The notes under the pieces: model-generated
Databases searched by the model: none
Told to the model about the DNA's origin: nothing
Seen by the model: the letters and a program-made list of their open reading frames with translations, nothing else
Part shown: positions 45,736 through 57,399 of the stretch, in pieces
Layout: every line of letters begins with the position of its first letter
Position numbering within the stretch: position 1 is the stretch's first letter
Assembly (NCBI GenBank): GCA_914767715.1
Contig: OU612072.1
Coordinates: 18,478,001-18,542,000 of the forward strand
DNA length: 64,000 nucleotides
Direction: 5' to 3'
DNA from: Membranipora membranacea
Lineage: Eukaryota > Bryozoa > Gymnolaemata > Cheilostomatida > Membraniporidae
Position numbers and translations under genes: made by a program

Positions 45736-45790
45736 TCACAGTGTCATCATGCTGCTTTCCAGTTGTCAGGTTGTCCAGTTGCATTTTTTT

Positions 45791-46070
45791 ATGCTATTCA
45801 GGACCAATGAGAATTTTCTTATAGTAAGATCAATGATATGACTCATCTTTGTAGCGTACCCTTGTGAGAGGGGATGCTCACCTCCATTAGCAACATGGGT
45901 AGTGACTGATATTCAAACCCGCAAATCTCAAATTAAGAATCTCGAATGGTAACCACTACAACCCTTTTGCCACTAATAAGGAGGTGGGCACCATTTGAGT
46001 TGATCTTTTGCCATTTCACTATTTGTGTTATTATTATTATTTGTGCTTATCCCTTTGTTTTATCCTTTAC
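45791..46070. other. no feature recognised
   Basis: Short AT-rich stretch upstream of the lectin-like exon. I looked for a preceding exon and found none. Confidence 0.4.
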
Positions 46071-46074
46071 ACAG

Positions 46075-46283
46075 CCCCTGCACATAGACTGCAGAATGTG
46101 TTGATATCCGTAGCTATGATGACTAGTGATGAAGGATTTGGAGAGCGTCTGACCGACTCAGCATGCTCATATGCTCCAGGATCTCAGCCGCCTGTCAGAC
46201 TTCATCTGTGTTATGAAGCCATAGTTGGTAGATATGTAAGGATCTCTGCTGTTGAATTTAATGACTATCTTAACTTTGGTTGA
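46075..46283 (+). CDS. terminal exon of an F-type-lectin-like protein
   Basis: A pyrimidine-rich tract and TTTACACAG (ending 46074) precede a frame that runs to TGA at 46281-46283. After two leading bases it reads PAHRLQNVLISVAMMTSDEG, and later ACSYAPGSQPPVRLHLCYEA followed by IVGRYVRISAVEFNDYLNFG. The order RLQNV-x-I, CSY-x-x-G, C, then GRYV-x-I, then a final Y-L-x-x-x is the C-terminal half of the F-type lectin (FTP, F5/8-type) fold, which binds fucose in many invertebrates. The N-terminal half, including the HxR-x(n)-R sugar-binding residues, is not found upstream. It may be a partial or dead copy. Confidence 0.6.
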
Positions 46284-47116
46284 GATTCATGTATGGAAGA
46301 ATAATTTATGAAACACTGCAGACTGTTTCACAAATAGGACAATATGTGACTTGAGTCTTTCAGCTTAGAAATTTTGTTTGACAATTTTACCTCAGATTTA
46401 AATGTGTCTGTAACGATGATAGATAGCGCTGGCGTTAGGGGTCGTTAAACGGTGTTTTAGTTTGTGCAAGGGACATTTCTGTTGCTATTTTTAGCAGATA
46501 AATAACTTAAAAGCTCTATAAATAGACTATTAGCCCTTGCTATCATATTTCTTAACAATAGAATGCGGTACTCTTATCTTGTCACGCAGACCAAACCTTT
46601 CTGTGACAGAAAGCATTACTATCATTAGTCATCGAGTTGTCGTACTGTTTACATCACAGCCAAGAGCACTCAGTTAACCTGTGGGTGTATTTTTCTAAGA
46701 CTCTTTTTACTATGCATACACATTTATAATTCTAGACAACACAAATCTCATAGTTCTTATGTTGTTGAATTGTCATCCCTTGCATACATTATTTCATGTG
46801 TAGTGTACAACTTGTCAACGTATAAGCATGTCCTCATAATCAATTATTGTTTACAGTTGATGTTTTTCTTCATGTTTTTTTTTCTTGTGTGTTTATTGCT
46901 AAAGATAAAATAGATAATGTATAATAGATAAAGTGCAATTGAGTGAGAGAAAGGCAAAAGAGATTGAATCATAAAACGTAAATAATTGCAATAGAAATAA
47001 TTATGTAAAATGCAAAGGGACAGTCTGATAGCCTGATAGTCTAATAGTTACACCAATTCAAAGTTCAAACTTTCATAGGAAAGAGCATATAATACCCAAG
47101 TTATTGAACTTTTTAG
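46284..47116. other. no gene recognised
   Basis: AT-rich sequence downstream of the lectin-like exon. There is no clear AATAAA close to the exon stop. Nothing else was recognised. Confidence 0.45.
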
Positions 47117-47604
47117 ATAAATGTTTGACTACACCAGAAGCAAACTCATGAAGAGAGTGCAACATAGTAAAACTCAAAGGAAGAAAGTTCAGCGCGCACA
47201 CACTAACCAAAGAAGACTTCAAAAAGCCCATAATACACAACAAACTCAGTAAAGACAGACAGCAGAGATGGAGGACCATACTAGAGATTGGCGTCTGTGG
47301 GATAGGTCTCTTTGCTGACCTTGAGACAAACTATCTGGAGAAACATCCAATCCCGTTATATATATCCAGAAGGGAGACATCTATTCTAACAGGAATCCTG
47401 ACAGGCCATGTCAGCCTACAATGCCACCTGTACCGAATAGGAAAGATGTTTTCACCAACATGTGTCTGTCTCCAAGAAGACGAAACTGTCCAACACTATT
47501 TATACAGGTGTCCATCCTACACCTACCTTAGAACCACATACCCGCCAAAAATCACTGACTGTGATAGTATTTTAAAATACTGCAGGTTAAGTGGTAGATG
47601 GTAA
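47117..47604 (+). pseudogene. LINE C-terminal fragment (I/R1-like Cys-His end)
   Basis: The frame reads RWRTILEIGVCGIGLFADLE, then LTGILTGHVSLQCHLYRIGK, then SPTCVCLQEDETVQHYLYRC and PSYTYLRTTYP, and stops at 47602-47604. The pattern LTGH-x-x-L-x-x-H-x-x-x-x-G followed by C-x2-C-x(n)-H-x4-C (here CVC, H, C) is the C-terminal segment found after RT or RNase H in I, R1 and related LINEs. An AATAAA and T-rich tail follow near 47653. The RT is absent, as in a 5'-truncated copy. Confidence 0.6.
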
Positions 47605-47839
47605 CCATATTATATTATATTGTATTCATGTATCGCATTGTATAAAACCTTGCAATAAATTTTATTGTGCATTGCTCTTCAAATCTCATTGAATCTCCTC
47701 GAATCTCACTCATAATATCGCCACCTAACATATTTCACAAATGTTGGCTATTTATAAAAATACCTTACCACTTCAGGCACTTCACATGTCAATCCATTGT
47801 TTGTTATTTTCTTGCCCCCCAGTACTTTAGTTTGCTTAA

Positions 47840-48216
47840 AGTGCAACCAAGGTTTCAAACAACTTCTCATTGATGGCCGTTGATTAATAGCAGATTGCAC
47901 CTTCTGCATGGGGAAAAAGACAAAATATAATTCGGATGATTATTCAGCCAGAATTCTTGTGAAACATTTCTTCCATCAGGCACTCAAACTCAGCTAAAAT
48001 AGAAAACCACAGAGCAGTTTCCTGTTCCTGTTATTATTTAGCCTGTGCTCTATCATCATTACAGCAATGTCTTGGAACCTCCCCTAAACTGAAGTGTTAC
48101 CCTGCTTAGAGTCAGCAACTACTTTGAGTTTTGCATCGCGTAATGCACAAAGCTGATGCTGCCCAGCACATTATTTGCTACCCATTAATGCATTGCTGCG
48201 AAACCTTGGTTGCCCT
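47840..48216 (-). mobile_element. TTAA-type MITE, copy 2
   Basis: Same family as 38465-38831, in reverse orientation. It begins AGTGCAACCAAGGTTTC and ends GAAACCTTGGTTGCCCT, with TTAA at 47836-47839 and 48217-48220. The shared interior includes TAGAGTCAGCAACTACTTTG and CATTAATGCATTGCTGCGAA. Confidence 0.88.
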
Positions 48217-48220
48217 TTAA

Positions 48221-50930
48221 GTTTGGGGGGCGAAGCTGCTGTTTTAGATACAACCTATATCATCAGAAGACCAAACGTTAACACGGATTAGTCTGTTTTA
48301 ATGCAGACAAGGTCGGGGCTTCATTGCCTATCGGGCCGCCAGGATAGTTTTCTGCCATTATACCTGCCACGGCGTCAGCCAAGGCGTGGTTACTATAATG
48401 TTAACTCTCCACTAATACAACTACTACTGCTACAGTCACCCTCTACAGACAATCTTTATCTTAACCCAACTTCACTAGAATCTCATACAACATGCATAAT
48501 TTCTTCATGACCTGTTGTTTCATATAAACATTTTTATTTGTAAAATCATAAATACCTCAACTTATTTCGCCATCCAAATATGTAAAGCAAAATGACCGAT
48601 GTGCATTCAGTTTTTACAGAAATTCAACATATTCATAATATGTATATCCAACGGCAAGAAACCAAATGTGGCAACCCATAACACTACAGGCACTAAGGGT
48701 TTCATTCCCATCAGGACGGTAGGGCACCCCTATGAATAGTCACGTGGCGAGGAGCTAAGTACATTGACATCCAATTGTCATTATAATGCAGCCTGCCATC
48801 CATTTACATTTAGTCCTGTGAATATAAATACAATAATTAAAATACAAAGCCGTATACTATCAAAATAGACCATATTTAATATATTTCAATATTAATATCA
48901 ATATTAGGCTACACCAGTCATTAAGCTAAAATTTCTTTATTTTCGCTACCGCATTCATATTTTATTGTTATTAATAATATGCCTGCAAACAGAGGCTTTT
49001 CCTGTTCTAAAATAAATTTGTACACGAAAATAAAAGATTACTAACTAACTAACTTGTTCCCTCATGATCACATGAACTATGCATACTGAGTTCTCATTGG
49101 CTGACAACTCAACACCAACGAAATCCCTACAATATTGTCTACGCAGAGCATCCTTTGACTGACAACTCAGCACCAACAAAATCCCTTCAATATTGTCTAC
49201 GCAGAGCATCCTTTGACTGACAACATGCTACCAGACAGCACACCAGTTGTAACGGTGATAATTTTTAAATCGGCATATTAGCCAGTAGTAGAAGCCATTA
49301 CCAGCATCAGCGCCTATAGAGGCATCATCTTCAAACAAGGATCATTCCACATCTGAGTAGCTATGACCGCTACATGTGACTTGGACATTCTAAAACGTTG
49401 GCAAAGGATGGCAAATCTGTCTGATCCGAGAAATCTCAGAGGGGTGTACGCTGCAGAAACTTTCCTGCCCATAAACCGCAAAATTTGATGATGGTTTTAA
49501 TGCCCTTCTATCTCATATTACACTCCCACCTGAGGCTAATTTTTATACTAATCTGAGACCTGGTGCTGAGGCAGATCAAGATGAAAATGACATGGAATAA
49601 TGTGTTTTGTTTACTGTTGACTGTTACCATCCCCGAGCCTTAACCAATGCTGATATTATTATTTTAGCGATTTATTTCTATCTAATTGTTTTAGCGTATA
49701 AAAAAATCTTATCTAGTTGATAATGAGGTATTTTTATATCTTATAACATAATACAATAAACACATTCATATAATTATAAACCAAATTAGTTTCTTCTTAT
49801 CTCTAAAAGACTCTATGTGTATGAACTTTCACCTTAACATATAAGAATTTTCATATTCAATTGATTGATTAAGTACAGAGTTTACATTTGCTGAGAGCTC
49901 AGTCACAAGGGAGAAAACTCTGGTCCCAGCATAAAATATCAAGTATCAATCCTACTAATACAGCAGCAAACCAGAGAACTGGATTGCATCGCAGGGAAAT
50001 TAAAATATTAAGAGATAACATTGGCACGCTGAATACAAATTATGACAATATTCTGCTGGTGATAAAATATGAAGTCAGCATTGATGTATGACTAAAGCAT
50101 CAGCACCAGCGCCACAATCTCCACATGATGAGAGACTAAACAAGTTTCACAATGATTCGGAATCAGCACAGCGTTCAGCATCCCACTTCACCATAATTAT
50201 TATGTCAGGTTGATGATTCTTTATGTGATTCATCCTATGATGATTTCGATAGTTGTTCCTTCATAACAATTGCATTTCAAAGATCCAAACAGTATTTTTA
50301 ACAATTTGTTGACCGTGAGCCCACCAACCTAGGTGTTTCATAAAACATGTTTTCTTTTCTCTGTAAAAACGAGTTATTTTGCATATGTGCCGGACCAGAG
50401 AGAACTAGGAGAATTATTATAGAGCTTAGGTGTATCGCCTTCAGGTTGAGGGATGTGATTGCCAGTAAAGTTTTATATTGATACAAGTTAGTTAAGGAGA
50501 AAGATATAGGTAGGACACAAAAAGAAATTGAAATCAGTTGTACAATCAGTCAATGAATGAGATGCCATCCTAAATTTTGACGTTAGACTTTTGGAAAACT
50601 GTGGACATATTCTTTGTCTTTTCTTCAATATAAAGTTTTAGTGTGTTGACAGTTATGAATGTGTTGGTGGGCTCACCAATATCCTCTCTGTTAATTGCTT
50701 TAAAGATGAAAGGACCTAAGGAATCTTCTGAATGTTTATCATCAATATTTGGCAACATACTGGTGAGCTTGGGTTGTGTAGATCGATAGTTTTGAAAATT
50801 GTTGCAATAATAAAAATTATACGCAGAAGGCTCTTAATGATAATGGGATTGCTGCGCCTGTTTCTGATGAAATTAATATTTGTACACCTGAATTATATGG
50901 CATATCGCTATGCATGCTGAAGATTTAAGG
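48221..50930. other. no gene recognised; short tandem duplication
   Basis: Contains a 58-base tandem repeat (49101-49224). At 49480-49602 a frame reads FDDGFNALLSHITLPPEANF, then NLRPGAEADQDENDME and a stop. It looks protein-like but lacks upstream support. Other frames are short and unrecognised. Confidence 0.4.
49101..49224. repeat. 58 bp tandem duplication
   Basis: CTGACAACTCA starts at 49101 and 49159, and CTGACAAC at 49217. The units share TATTGTCTACGCAGAGCATC. Confidence 0.85.
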
Positions 50931-51151
50931 TTACGATGAGGTGTTTTCTTCTATTACAGAATTGCCGACCAGCGATAGCAGCAAAATATGGTTTCGAGTT
51001 GTCCCTCTACCTGTGCCCTACTATTACTCAGTTTTATTGAGGTGAAACCTGCTGAGCCCATCGTCACTTTGATCCAAAGGTGGGTAATGTGAGCATTTTC
51101 TAAGTGGCAGTTTTATATATGGATGAAAGACGGTTCAACTTCAGATCTCTT

Positions 51152-51574
51152 TTTCATTAAATATCTATTGCTGGCTGTAAAAGCCCTGGAGAGATGAAGC
51201 TCAGTTCTTAATTTATTATTTCATTTAATGGTGAGTTTATCTAAAGGAAATCTGAGGAAATTGAATGGAGAGTTTGATGAGATTTCATGATTGCATCGGT
51301 TTTTTTATTAAAACTGGACCTGGAAGTTTAAAATGCTCTGTAGATGGATCTTTTTTGTAAACTCATTAGCACTTTTCAGAAGCAGTAAACTGTTTGTACA
51401 TGAGTTCAAGGCAGCATATCGCTCTTCTAATTAAATATCTATTGCTGGTTGTAAAAGCCATGTAAAGATAAAGCTCACTTCTCAATGTAGTATTTGATTT
51501 AATGGTGAGTTTATCTATAACTGAGGAAGTTGATTGAAGATTTTAATGAGATTTCATGATTGCATCGGTTTACC
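51152..51574 (+). repeat. direct duplication of about 150 bp
   Basis: 51156-51305 and 51430-51574 are diverged direct copies: TTAAATATCTATTGCTGG, TTTAATGGTGAGTTTATCTA and GAGATTTCATGATTGCATCG appear in both in the same order. The period is about 275 bases. Confidence 0.8.
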
Positions 51575-53119
51575 AATAAAAGCTTTCTCCGTCTGAACAC
51601 TTCAAATGCTCTGAAGCTGTTTTCAGATGCAGTAAATTGTTTTGCACATAAGAGCTGAACTCTAATGGCTAAAATGTTGATTTGCTGATAACAATAGCAG
51701 CCTTCTCCCTAGCTCCCTTTGCTAGGACGAAAAACTCATCGTGGTGGACTGTAGCAGACCCTGGAAATTTATTCTCTGTTCGTTTTGAATTACATAAATT
51801 AAATCATAAGATACAACTATCAAACGAAGCTCTATTTGTTTGTCATGTAATGCCCTGCCCATCACTCTACACGTCATAACATTGTTTTTGACATGTGAAG
51901 ATCTCTTGCAATACCTTTCACAGAATCATGTTATACTATTCATTTTATCCCTGACATAAATGCGATTCGTTTGCCACAAGAGAAATGCCTATATGAAGCT
52001 CTGGTCGTTTTTATCATCTTCATTGGCTTCTTTTAACTTGATGGTGAGGCCAAATGGATGATAATATTATGTCTTTTAAAAAGAAAATACTCAATGCACG
52101 GATGCATAAATTAAATTAAACGATGACTTTATGATTGTGTTGCTTGTATTTGAATGATGTATGTCTCAACCTAAGAAACTCAATAATGCCCAAACAGATT
52201 CCTTGGCGATGATACTGTTTGTGCATCATCATTCAAATGTTATCAGGCCCTTTCTTGTGATTCGATAACTGCTTAGTGTGTCATATTCCTAAATTTCATA
52301 TTTAAAGGTCCTCGAGCATGGTTAACCAAAGAGGACAACTGAATAGCACTATGGTGTGTGAAAGAGTCTTCAGCTACGTAAAGCTTAATTGCATTTGAAC
52401 AAATAGGGGCGCCTTGGTAGCTTCTCAAATACACCAACATCAAGCTTCAACCTAAAAAAATGTCACAGTGAAGGAAGGGTAATGATGATTCGCCCACAGT
52501 AGGGAAATGAATGTCCCTAAAGATTTTATGACATATGCCAACTGATTTTCTTTTGGCTTACAACTGAGCATAGGTCCTGTGACGCTATTGGGTATAATAT
52601 ATATATATATAAATGTCCGCATTCTCACTTCAAACACACCGACACATTTTAGTTGATAAATCAATCAAATTGTATCTGATTTAAACCAGCAAATATTACC
52701 CTAATGTCACATGACTTATTGCCAGTTGTCAGCCAATGGGGCCAACTAAGGCATGTTTTTGAGACTGCAGCTAGACAAGGGTGCGTTTGAAAAGCTGCCA
52801 AGGGGCCTCTATCTGTTGGGTGTAGGTTTCTTTCATGATGAAACTTGTGTCTGAGTGGTGAAATTGATGGAATATCGTAACAGCTTGCTGTTTAATGAAG
52901 CACCATCCTTCCGCATTTAAATTAACCTTTTTACTTAGTTTCACCGAAAGAGAAGATAGTTGGCATTTTAATACGTTCAAGGTATTGTGTAGTAGATGGG
53001 GGTGGTTCAGAAGCCAAATCCAAGCCAATATTGGTGAAAACTTGTTGAGCTGAGATGTCACTGCTTGTTGATTTTTGATAACACAGTTATCAACTTTTAA
53101 CTTATATTTGAGGGTCATC
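51575..53119. other. no gene recognised
   Basis: Contains a TA run at about 52600-52612. The minus-strand frame 52771-53118 (115 codons) has no recognised content but follows the LINE fragment and may be its degenerate continuation. Confidence 0.4.
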
Positions 53120-53177
53120 AGTTTTATTTCTATTAAGAATATTCTTAATGAAATTCTATTTCTGGATTTGGTTATCT

Positions 53178-54199
53178 TTACACGTTAAAAATTACTGTTT
53201 TTGCATTTGAAATTTGTGCAGAGACGTAATTGCTATCACTACGGTATTTAAGTTGAAGCTTTTCATTAGGTTTCGCTTGGCTAAGCCGGTGTAATTGTCT
53301 GCGCTTTTCTGTCAAGTTGTACAGATCCTTTGTCATCCAGGCTTGTTTAAAAGTCGAGGATTTCCTTTTATTACTACAGACATTTGAAGTGACACTTGAC
53401 ATCTCACTTTGTTTTTGAAAATGTGATAAAAAGTTTTCAAAAGCTATATTGACATTTTTTTTGTAGGTCACTCCAATCTATTGTGCAAGATTTGTAATGA
53501 CAACTGGCATTGTTCACCAGAATGTGGTCTAAAAGGCTGTTTTTGGTGTCTCCATATAGAGTTAGTGGTTCAATTACATTTAAAAAAACCAAATTTTCTC
53601 AGAGTGTCACAGTATTCCAAAGACGATTTTTCAATTATATTTTTGGTGTTCAAATCAATATTTATGTCACCCTCAACAATGTAGTGAGCAGGGAGAGAAC
53701 ACAAGCACTCACCCAAGTTGCCCAGGAACCCAGAAACCGCGCCTGAAGGGGGGCGGTCAGCAGAAAGAAGAGTACACACATCCCGCCCGGCCCTGCTAGC
53801 GCGTATGATAAGTAATTCTGGGCCCTCCAGCTGTACTGTCTCCACTCTAGCTGCAAACTCTACATTCACATAAACTGCTGTGTCACCACCGCCACCTTGT
53901 GGTCTAGAACTGAAAAATATATTAAACTTGTCAAGTCGATATCATCCTAATAAGGTGGCATTATCAAACAAAGTTTCTGAGATTATAATAAAAGAACAAT
54001 TACAATTGAGTTCGCTTAGTAAAAGCCCAAGCTGTCTCATTTTAAACTCCAAACTCCTAGCATCGAGATGTAGAATTGAGAGATCATTCTTTGATACTAT
54101 GACACATGAGACTTTATTTGGCACAAATTTGGCAGAATGAGTAGTAAACCAGTCTTCACCAAGTTCTGTTTCTCTCACCGATAAATTACCTTTTCTCAC
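53178..54199 (-). pseudogene. second LINE: endonuclease fragment
   Basis: Three minus-strand frames in sequence (54199-53942, 53869-53570, 53471-53178). The first reads LSILHLDARSLEFKMRQLGL and CSFIIISETLFDNATLLG, matching the N-terminal strand and the SET glutamate motif of LINE endonucleases. The second has GGGGDTAVYVNVEFAAR upstream in the gap and HYIVEGDINIDLNTKN (the D-x-N pair). The third, TFKQAWMTKDLYNLTEKRRQLHRLS, resembles the basic linker before the RT. No RT follows. It is a different family from the LINE at 42.4-45.8 kb. Confidence 0.72.
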
Positions 54200-54345
54200 T
54201 TCATGTCATTATAACTGTATTCAATTTAATAATTTATTTGTAGATATACACACCAAGGAGTAAGACTCCTTGTAATACAATATAAAATTTACTCACCACC
54301 TTTCGAAAATTCACATATTGTGTCCTCTTATTTAAACACAAGACA
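54160..54345 (-). repeat. partial direct duplicate of the inner repeat end
   Basis: The sequence from CCAAGTTCTGTTTCTCTCAC through CTCCTTGTAATACAATATAA to ACACAAGACAACTCTC occurs at 54160-54345 and again at 54455-54650. The first copy overlaps the start of the LINE fragment's frame. Confidence 0.8.
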
Positions 54346-54426
54346 ACTCTCTGAAATTATATTTGTGTCACCAAGTGCAATTCACAGCAAAAGATGACAT
54401 CAGAAAAGGCACATGGGTTACAATGC

Positions 54427-55325
54427 AGAGGTCAGTTTTTTTTCAATGATTTCACCAAGTTCTGTTTCTCTCACTGATGAATTACCTTTCTCACTTCATG
54501 TAATTATAACTGTATTCAATTTAATAATTTATTTGTAGATATACACACCAAGGAGTAAGACTCCTTGTAATACAATATAAAATTTACTCTCCACCTTTCG
54601 AAAATTCACATATTGTGTCCTCTTATTTAAACACAAGACAACTCTCAATTCAAATGAACCCATAAAAATATGGAATCTCTAAAAGTTAAACAGGAAGTGG
54701 GTGTTTGCCAACACAACGGCAAGACTGCAAACTCTTTTTCTTTGGAGCTGAAACTGACAAGCAGTAGGCCTAGATGTTCCCTGTCTAGACACTGATTTTG
54801 AAGTTGGATATTCTGATTGAGCCTCCCCACCCATAATGAGTAAGTTAGGTACAGGTACAGCAAGTACTAGCAGGGCATATAAATAGTGGTGAACATAGTT
54901 AGTTACAGTTAGTACCAAAATTGTTGCCAGCATTCAAATCATGAGTCATGTTTGTTAAGATGCTGGAGGACAGTCTGATGGTTAGTAACCTTCCTATGGT
55001 GACATTGTACCTACAGTAGAGAAGCAGATAGGACCACCCCCATGATAGCAATACATGTTAATCTGACCTTCACAAAATCAAGTATTATTGTAATTGCTGC
55101 ATGATGTTAATCATGTGAATTGTTATTAAAGTATCGATTGGATTCAATAACCAACCAAGGCAGGTGTCCCTCCCACTTTCCTTATCCCCTGATTGAGTTG
55201 GATAGGCTCACTTTTATAATGCACTATGTTATACCATAGTCGCTTGTGACTTAGGCCCAGTCATCTAGTGAATGGGAAACCTTATCCATCATACTAGATT
55301 TCCCTGTATGAGGGTGATTAGGTAT
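54427..55325 (-). repeat. inner inverted repeat, right copy
   Basis: Reverse complement of 38270-39563, without the TTAA MITE. The empty TTAA is at 55126-55129. Confidence 0.88.
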
Positions 55326-55905
55326 TCAGATCCCATTGTTCTAGCCAGTGTTTATCTTTTAGATTGACACTGACACTCCTTGCTTGTGGGTGAGCATAAC
55401 TTCGAAAATATGAGAATTAAAAGTACATACAAGCAACATTGTTTTTTTACATCAATGCTTATACTGTTGGGTTGTCAAAATCTGACTTTTCGAGTACCTA
55501 AGTTTGAAATGTTTTGTAATTCACCAATCATGATAATGCATTTTTTTCTTTTTTATGAAATTTCTAATTAGCAAAAAAATCTTGATGAGCAATACATGCG
55601 GTGGAACTGTCTTTATGTCATTTATGATCACTTGTTTGAGCTGGAATTCTGCATTAATGTGATTGTATTTTTGGAAAGTTGTATGCCCAAATATTTGCGA
55701 GATTAGAAGCTTTTGGCTGGTTCATATATACTGTCTTTCAATAAAAATATACACTTCCCAAATTAGTTGTTTCTGATAACGATTCAATTCGTTGAGGTTG
55801 TAGCATGGCAATTAACATTAGGATTTTTGTTTTGCCCATGTGACACCATCCAGACTGACTTAATTGGCAAAGCAATATGAAAGTTATAATTAGGGCAATT
55901 GTGGA

Positions 55906-56185
55906 CTGTGGTGCAATGGGTAAAGCATGGGTCTTTCATTCAAGAGCTCATGTTCGACTCCCTGCGGATCACAGTGGCATCAGGAAGAGCCGTATTGATA
56001 CCACAATAAAAATAAAACGGAGCAATATCAAGGTTTCTCACACGGTATAAAGAGAGAGATAAAGATGGACGGGAGTTTGAATGTGATTGTATATTATTAC
56101 GATTCCTACAGTCAGAGATTTCCCGTGATTAATATGACCACACTTGCTGTGTTGAGATGCGTGAATAATTATGTCACGGCGACAA
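55906..56185 (+). mobile_element. tRNA-derived SINE, right arm
   Basis: Mirror of 33920-34224. GTGGTGCAATGGGTAAAGC (A box region) and GTTCGACTCCCTGCGG (B box), then the same body. It is slightly more diverged in the linker after the tRNA-like head (ACCACAATAAAAATAAAACG). Confidence 0.7.
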
Positions 56186-56304
56186 TTAAAGAATGGGAAA
56201 GCTGACTGTGTTCAGAGTGAATATAAGATAATATCTTTCTGTATATCATTTTGTGTCTTGGGTAGAGTTCGATTAATTCCAGGAAAAATAGCTTATTGTT
56301 ATAC

Positions 56305-56310
56305 TTTATT
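56305..56310 (-). terminator. polyadenylation signal, gene B
   Basis: TTTATT on the plus strand, that is AATAAA on the minus strand, mirrors that of gene A. Confidence 0.7.
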
Positions 56311-56447
56311 TTGTAAGATTAATAGCTACATGACATGTATAATTGAATCCATTAAAACAAGAGACAATATTACATGATATTATGTTGCTTGAATGATAAA
56401 GGAGAAGCGTAGTCGGGATGTAAATCAGTTGTTGTTGATCGGAAGGT

Positions 56448-56567
56448 TTAACACTTCCCTTCGATACATGGTACACCAATGGGACAAATTCCACAGCTAT
56501 TGAAGAACCATGCAGAGCTCATTCCAGCCAACATCAGCAGGGCAGTGATGCCGTAGAGTACCTTCAT
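56448..56567 (-). CDS. secreted cysteine-rich peptide, gene B
   Basis: Mirror gene of 33552-33671, also 39 residues, with the same signal peptide except residue 7 (Ile for Leu). The four cysteines (25, 28, 34, 39), the CPIGV core and the last-Cys ending are kept. Six mature residues differ from gene A: 22, 24, 27, 33, 36 and 38 (G to F, G to S, L to I, Q to P, D to E, Q to K). Ten of the 60 mature-coding bases differ, against one of 57 in the signal peptide. Acceptor, 665-base intron (56571-57235), donor and TATA are as in gene A. The net charge becomes more positive. The two genes point towards each other across the 21 kb centre. Confidence 0.85.
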   Translation of the reverse strand: MKVLYGITALLMLAGMSSAWFFNSCGICPIGVPCIEGKC

Positions 56568-57235
56568 ATTCTGTAAAAAGTAAAAATTATTCATGCACTG
56601 TCACTGCATTATTCATGTTCTGTCATTGCATGAAAAACATTCCTAACGATGATCGAAGATTGACGATAAAAGTATATATATATATGCATCATGTGAATTA
56701 CCCTCTACATCTTTAAAACCAATATTTGTGAAATATACAGGTAAACTTTTGATCTTAGACACCTTGACACATTCACAAAGTTATCGATAGTATTTCTGCT
56801 ACCCAGATTCATGTTCCATATTAATTAATTATGTCCTGATAAAACCTACTTTTTCTGTCAAAAAAGTGGACAAAATCTTTAGTTTTAGTTGACTGCCATG
56901 TAATTTTTAGTTGTGTGTGAGGATTCTTTCGCAGCAAGATTCAAAGTGTAGTAAACCAATTCTTGTAAAGCACAGTTACTAACAGTAAACAGATAGGTCT
57001 TAGTCCACTCAACTAATATCATAATCAATGGAGAGAATTGCATGATCCTTATAAAACAGTGAGGCAATGCACAGAGATGGTTTCTAGACATGCGTTTTGA
57101 GGCTTACTTTAGATACAAAATTCCCTGACATTTTTTGGAATTGGGAATGAGCAACAGTTACAATATTGAAAAACATAAATACTTAATCGAAATATTCACA
57201 TAAATGCATTGCATGAATATTGATGTTACACTTAC

Positions 57236-57287
57236 CAATGGTTGTTTGTAATGATATGATATCAATAGAGTAGCTAGAAGCTGATTG
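57236..57287 (-). other. 5' UTR exon of peptide gene B
   Basis: Ends at ATTG|GTAAGT on the minus strand (donor from 57235 downward). The sequence is identical to that of gene A over the exon. The start is inferred from the TATA position. Confidence 0.65.
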
Positions 57288-57308
57288 TTCGAATCTACTA
57301 ATTCTTAA

Positions 57309-57317
57309 CCTTATATA
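57309..57317 (-). promoter_or_regulatory. TATA box of peptide gene B
   Basis: TATATAAGG on the minus strand. The surrounding 135 bases differ from gene A at only about one position. Confidence 0.75.
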
Positions 57318-57399
57318 CCATTGCTTATATGGCAAAACAAACTGTGGGTAATGGTTATGATTGTCAGACGAAATTATAATGGTCATGCAATCATTCAAT

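Larger units (their letters stand above)
42430..45790 (-). mobile_element. PHD-EN-RT LINE (CR1/Jockey-like), inactivated
   Basis: Minus-strand order: PHD finger (about 45730-45530), AP-endonuclease (45505-44600), linker and reverse transcriptase (44640-42608), short 3' tail. The arrangement is known from CR1-related LINEs of invertebrates. At least four frameshifts split the ORF (near 45660, 45600, 44620, 43740 and 43530). The FADD catalytic box and the endonuclease motifs are otherwise intact, so inactivation is recent. No target duplication or clear polyA tail was identified. Confidence 0.88.
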
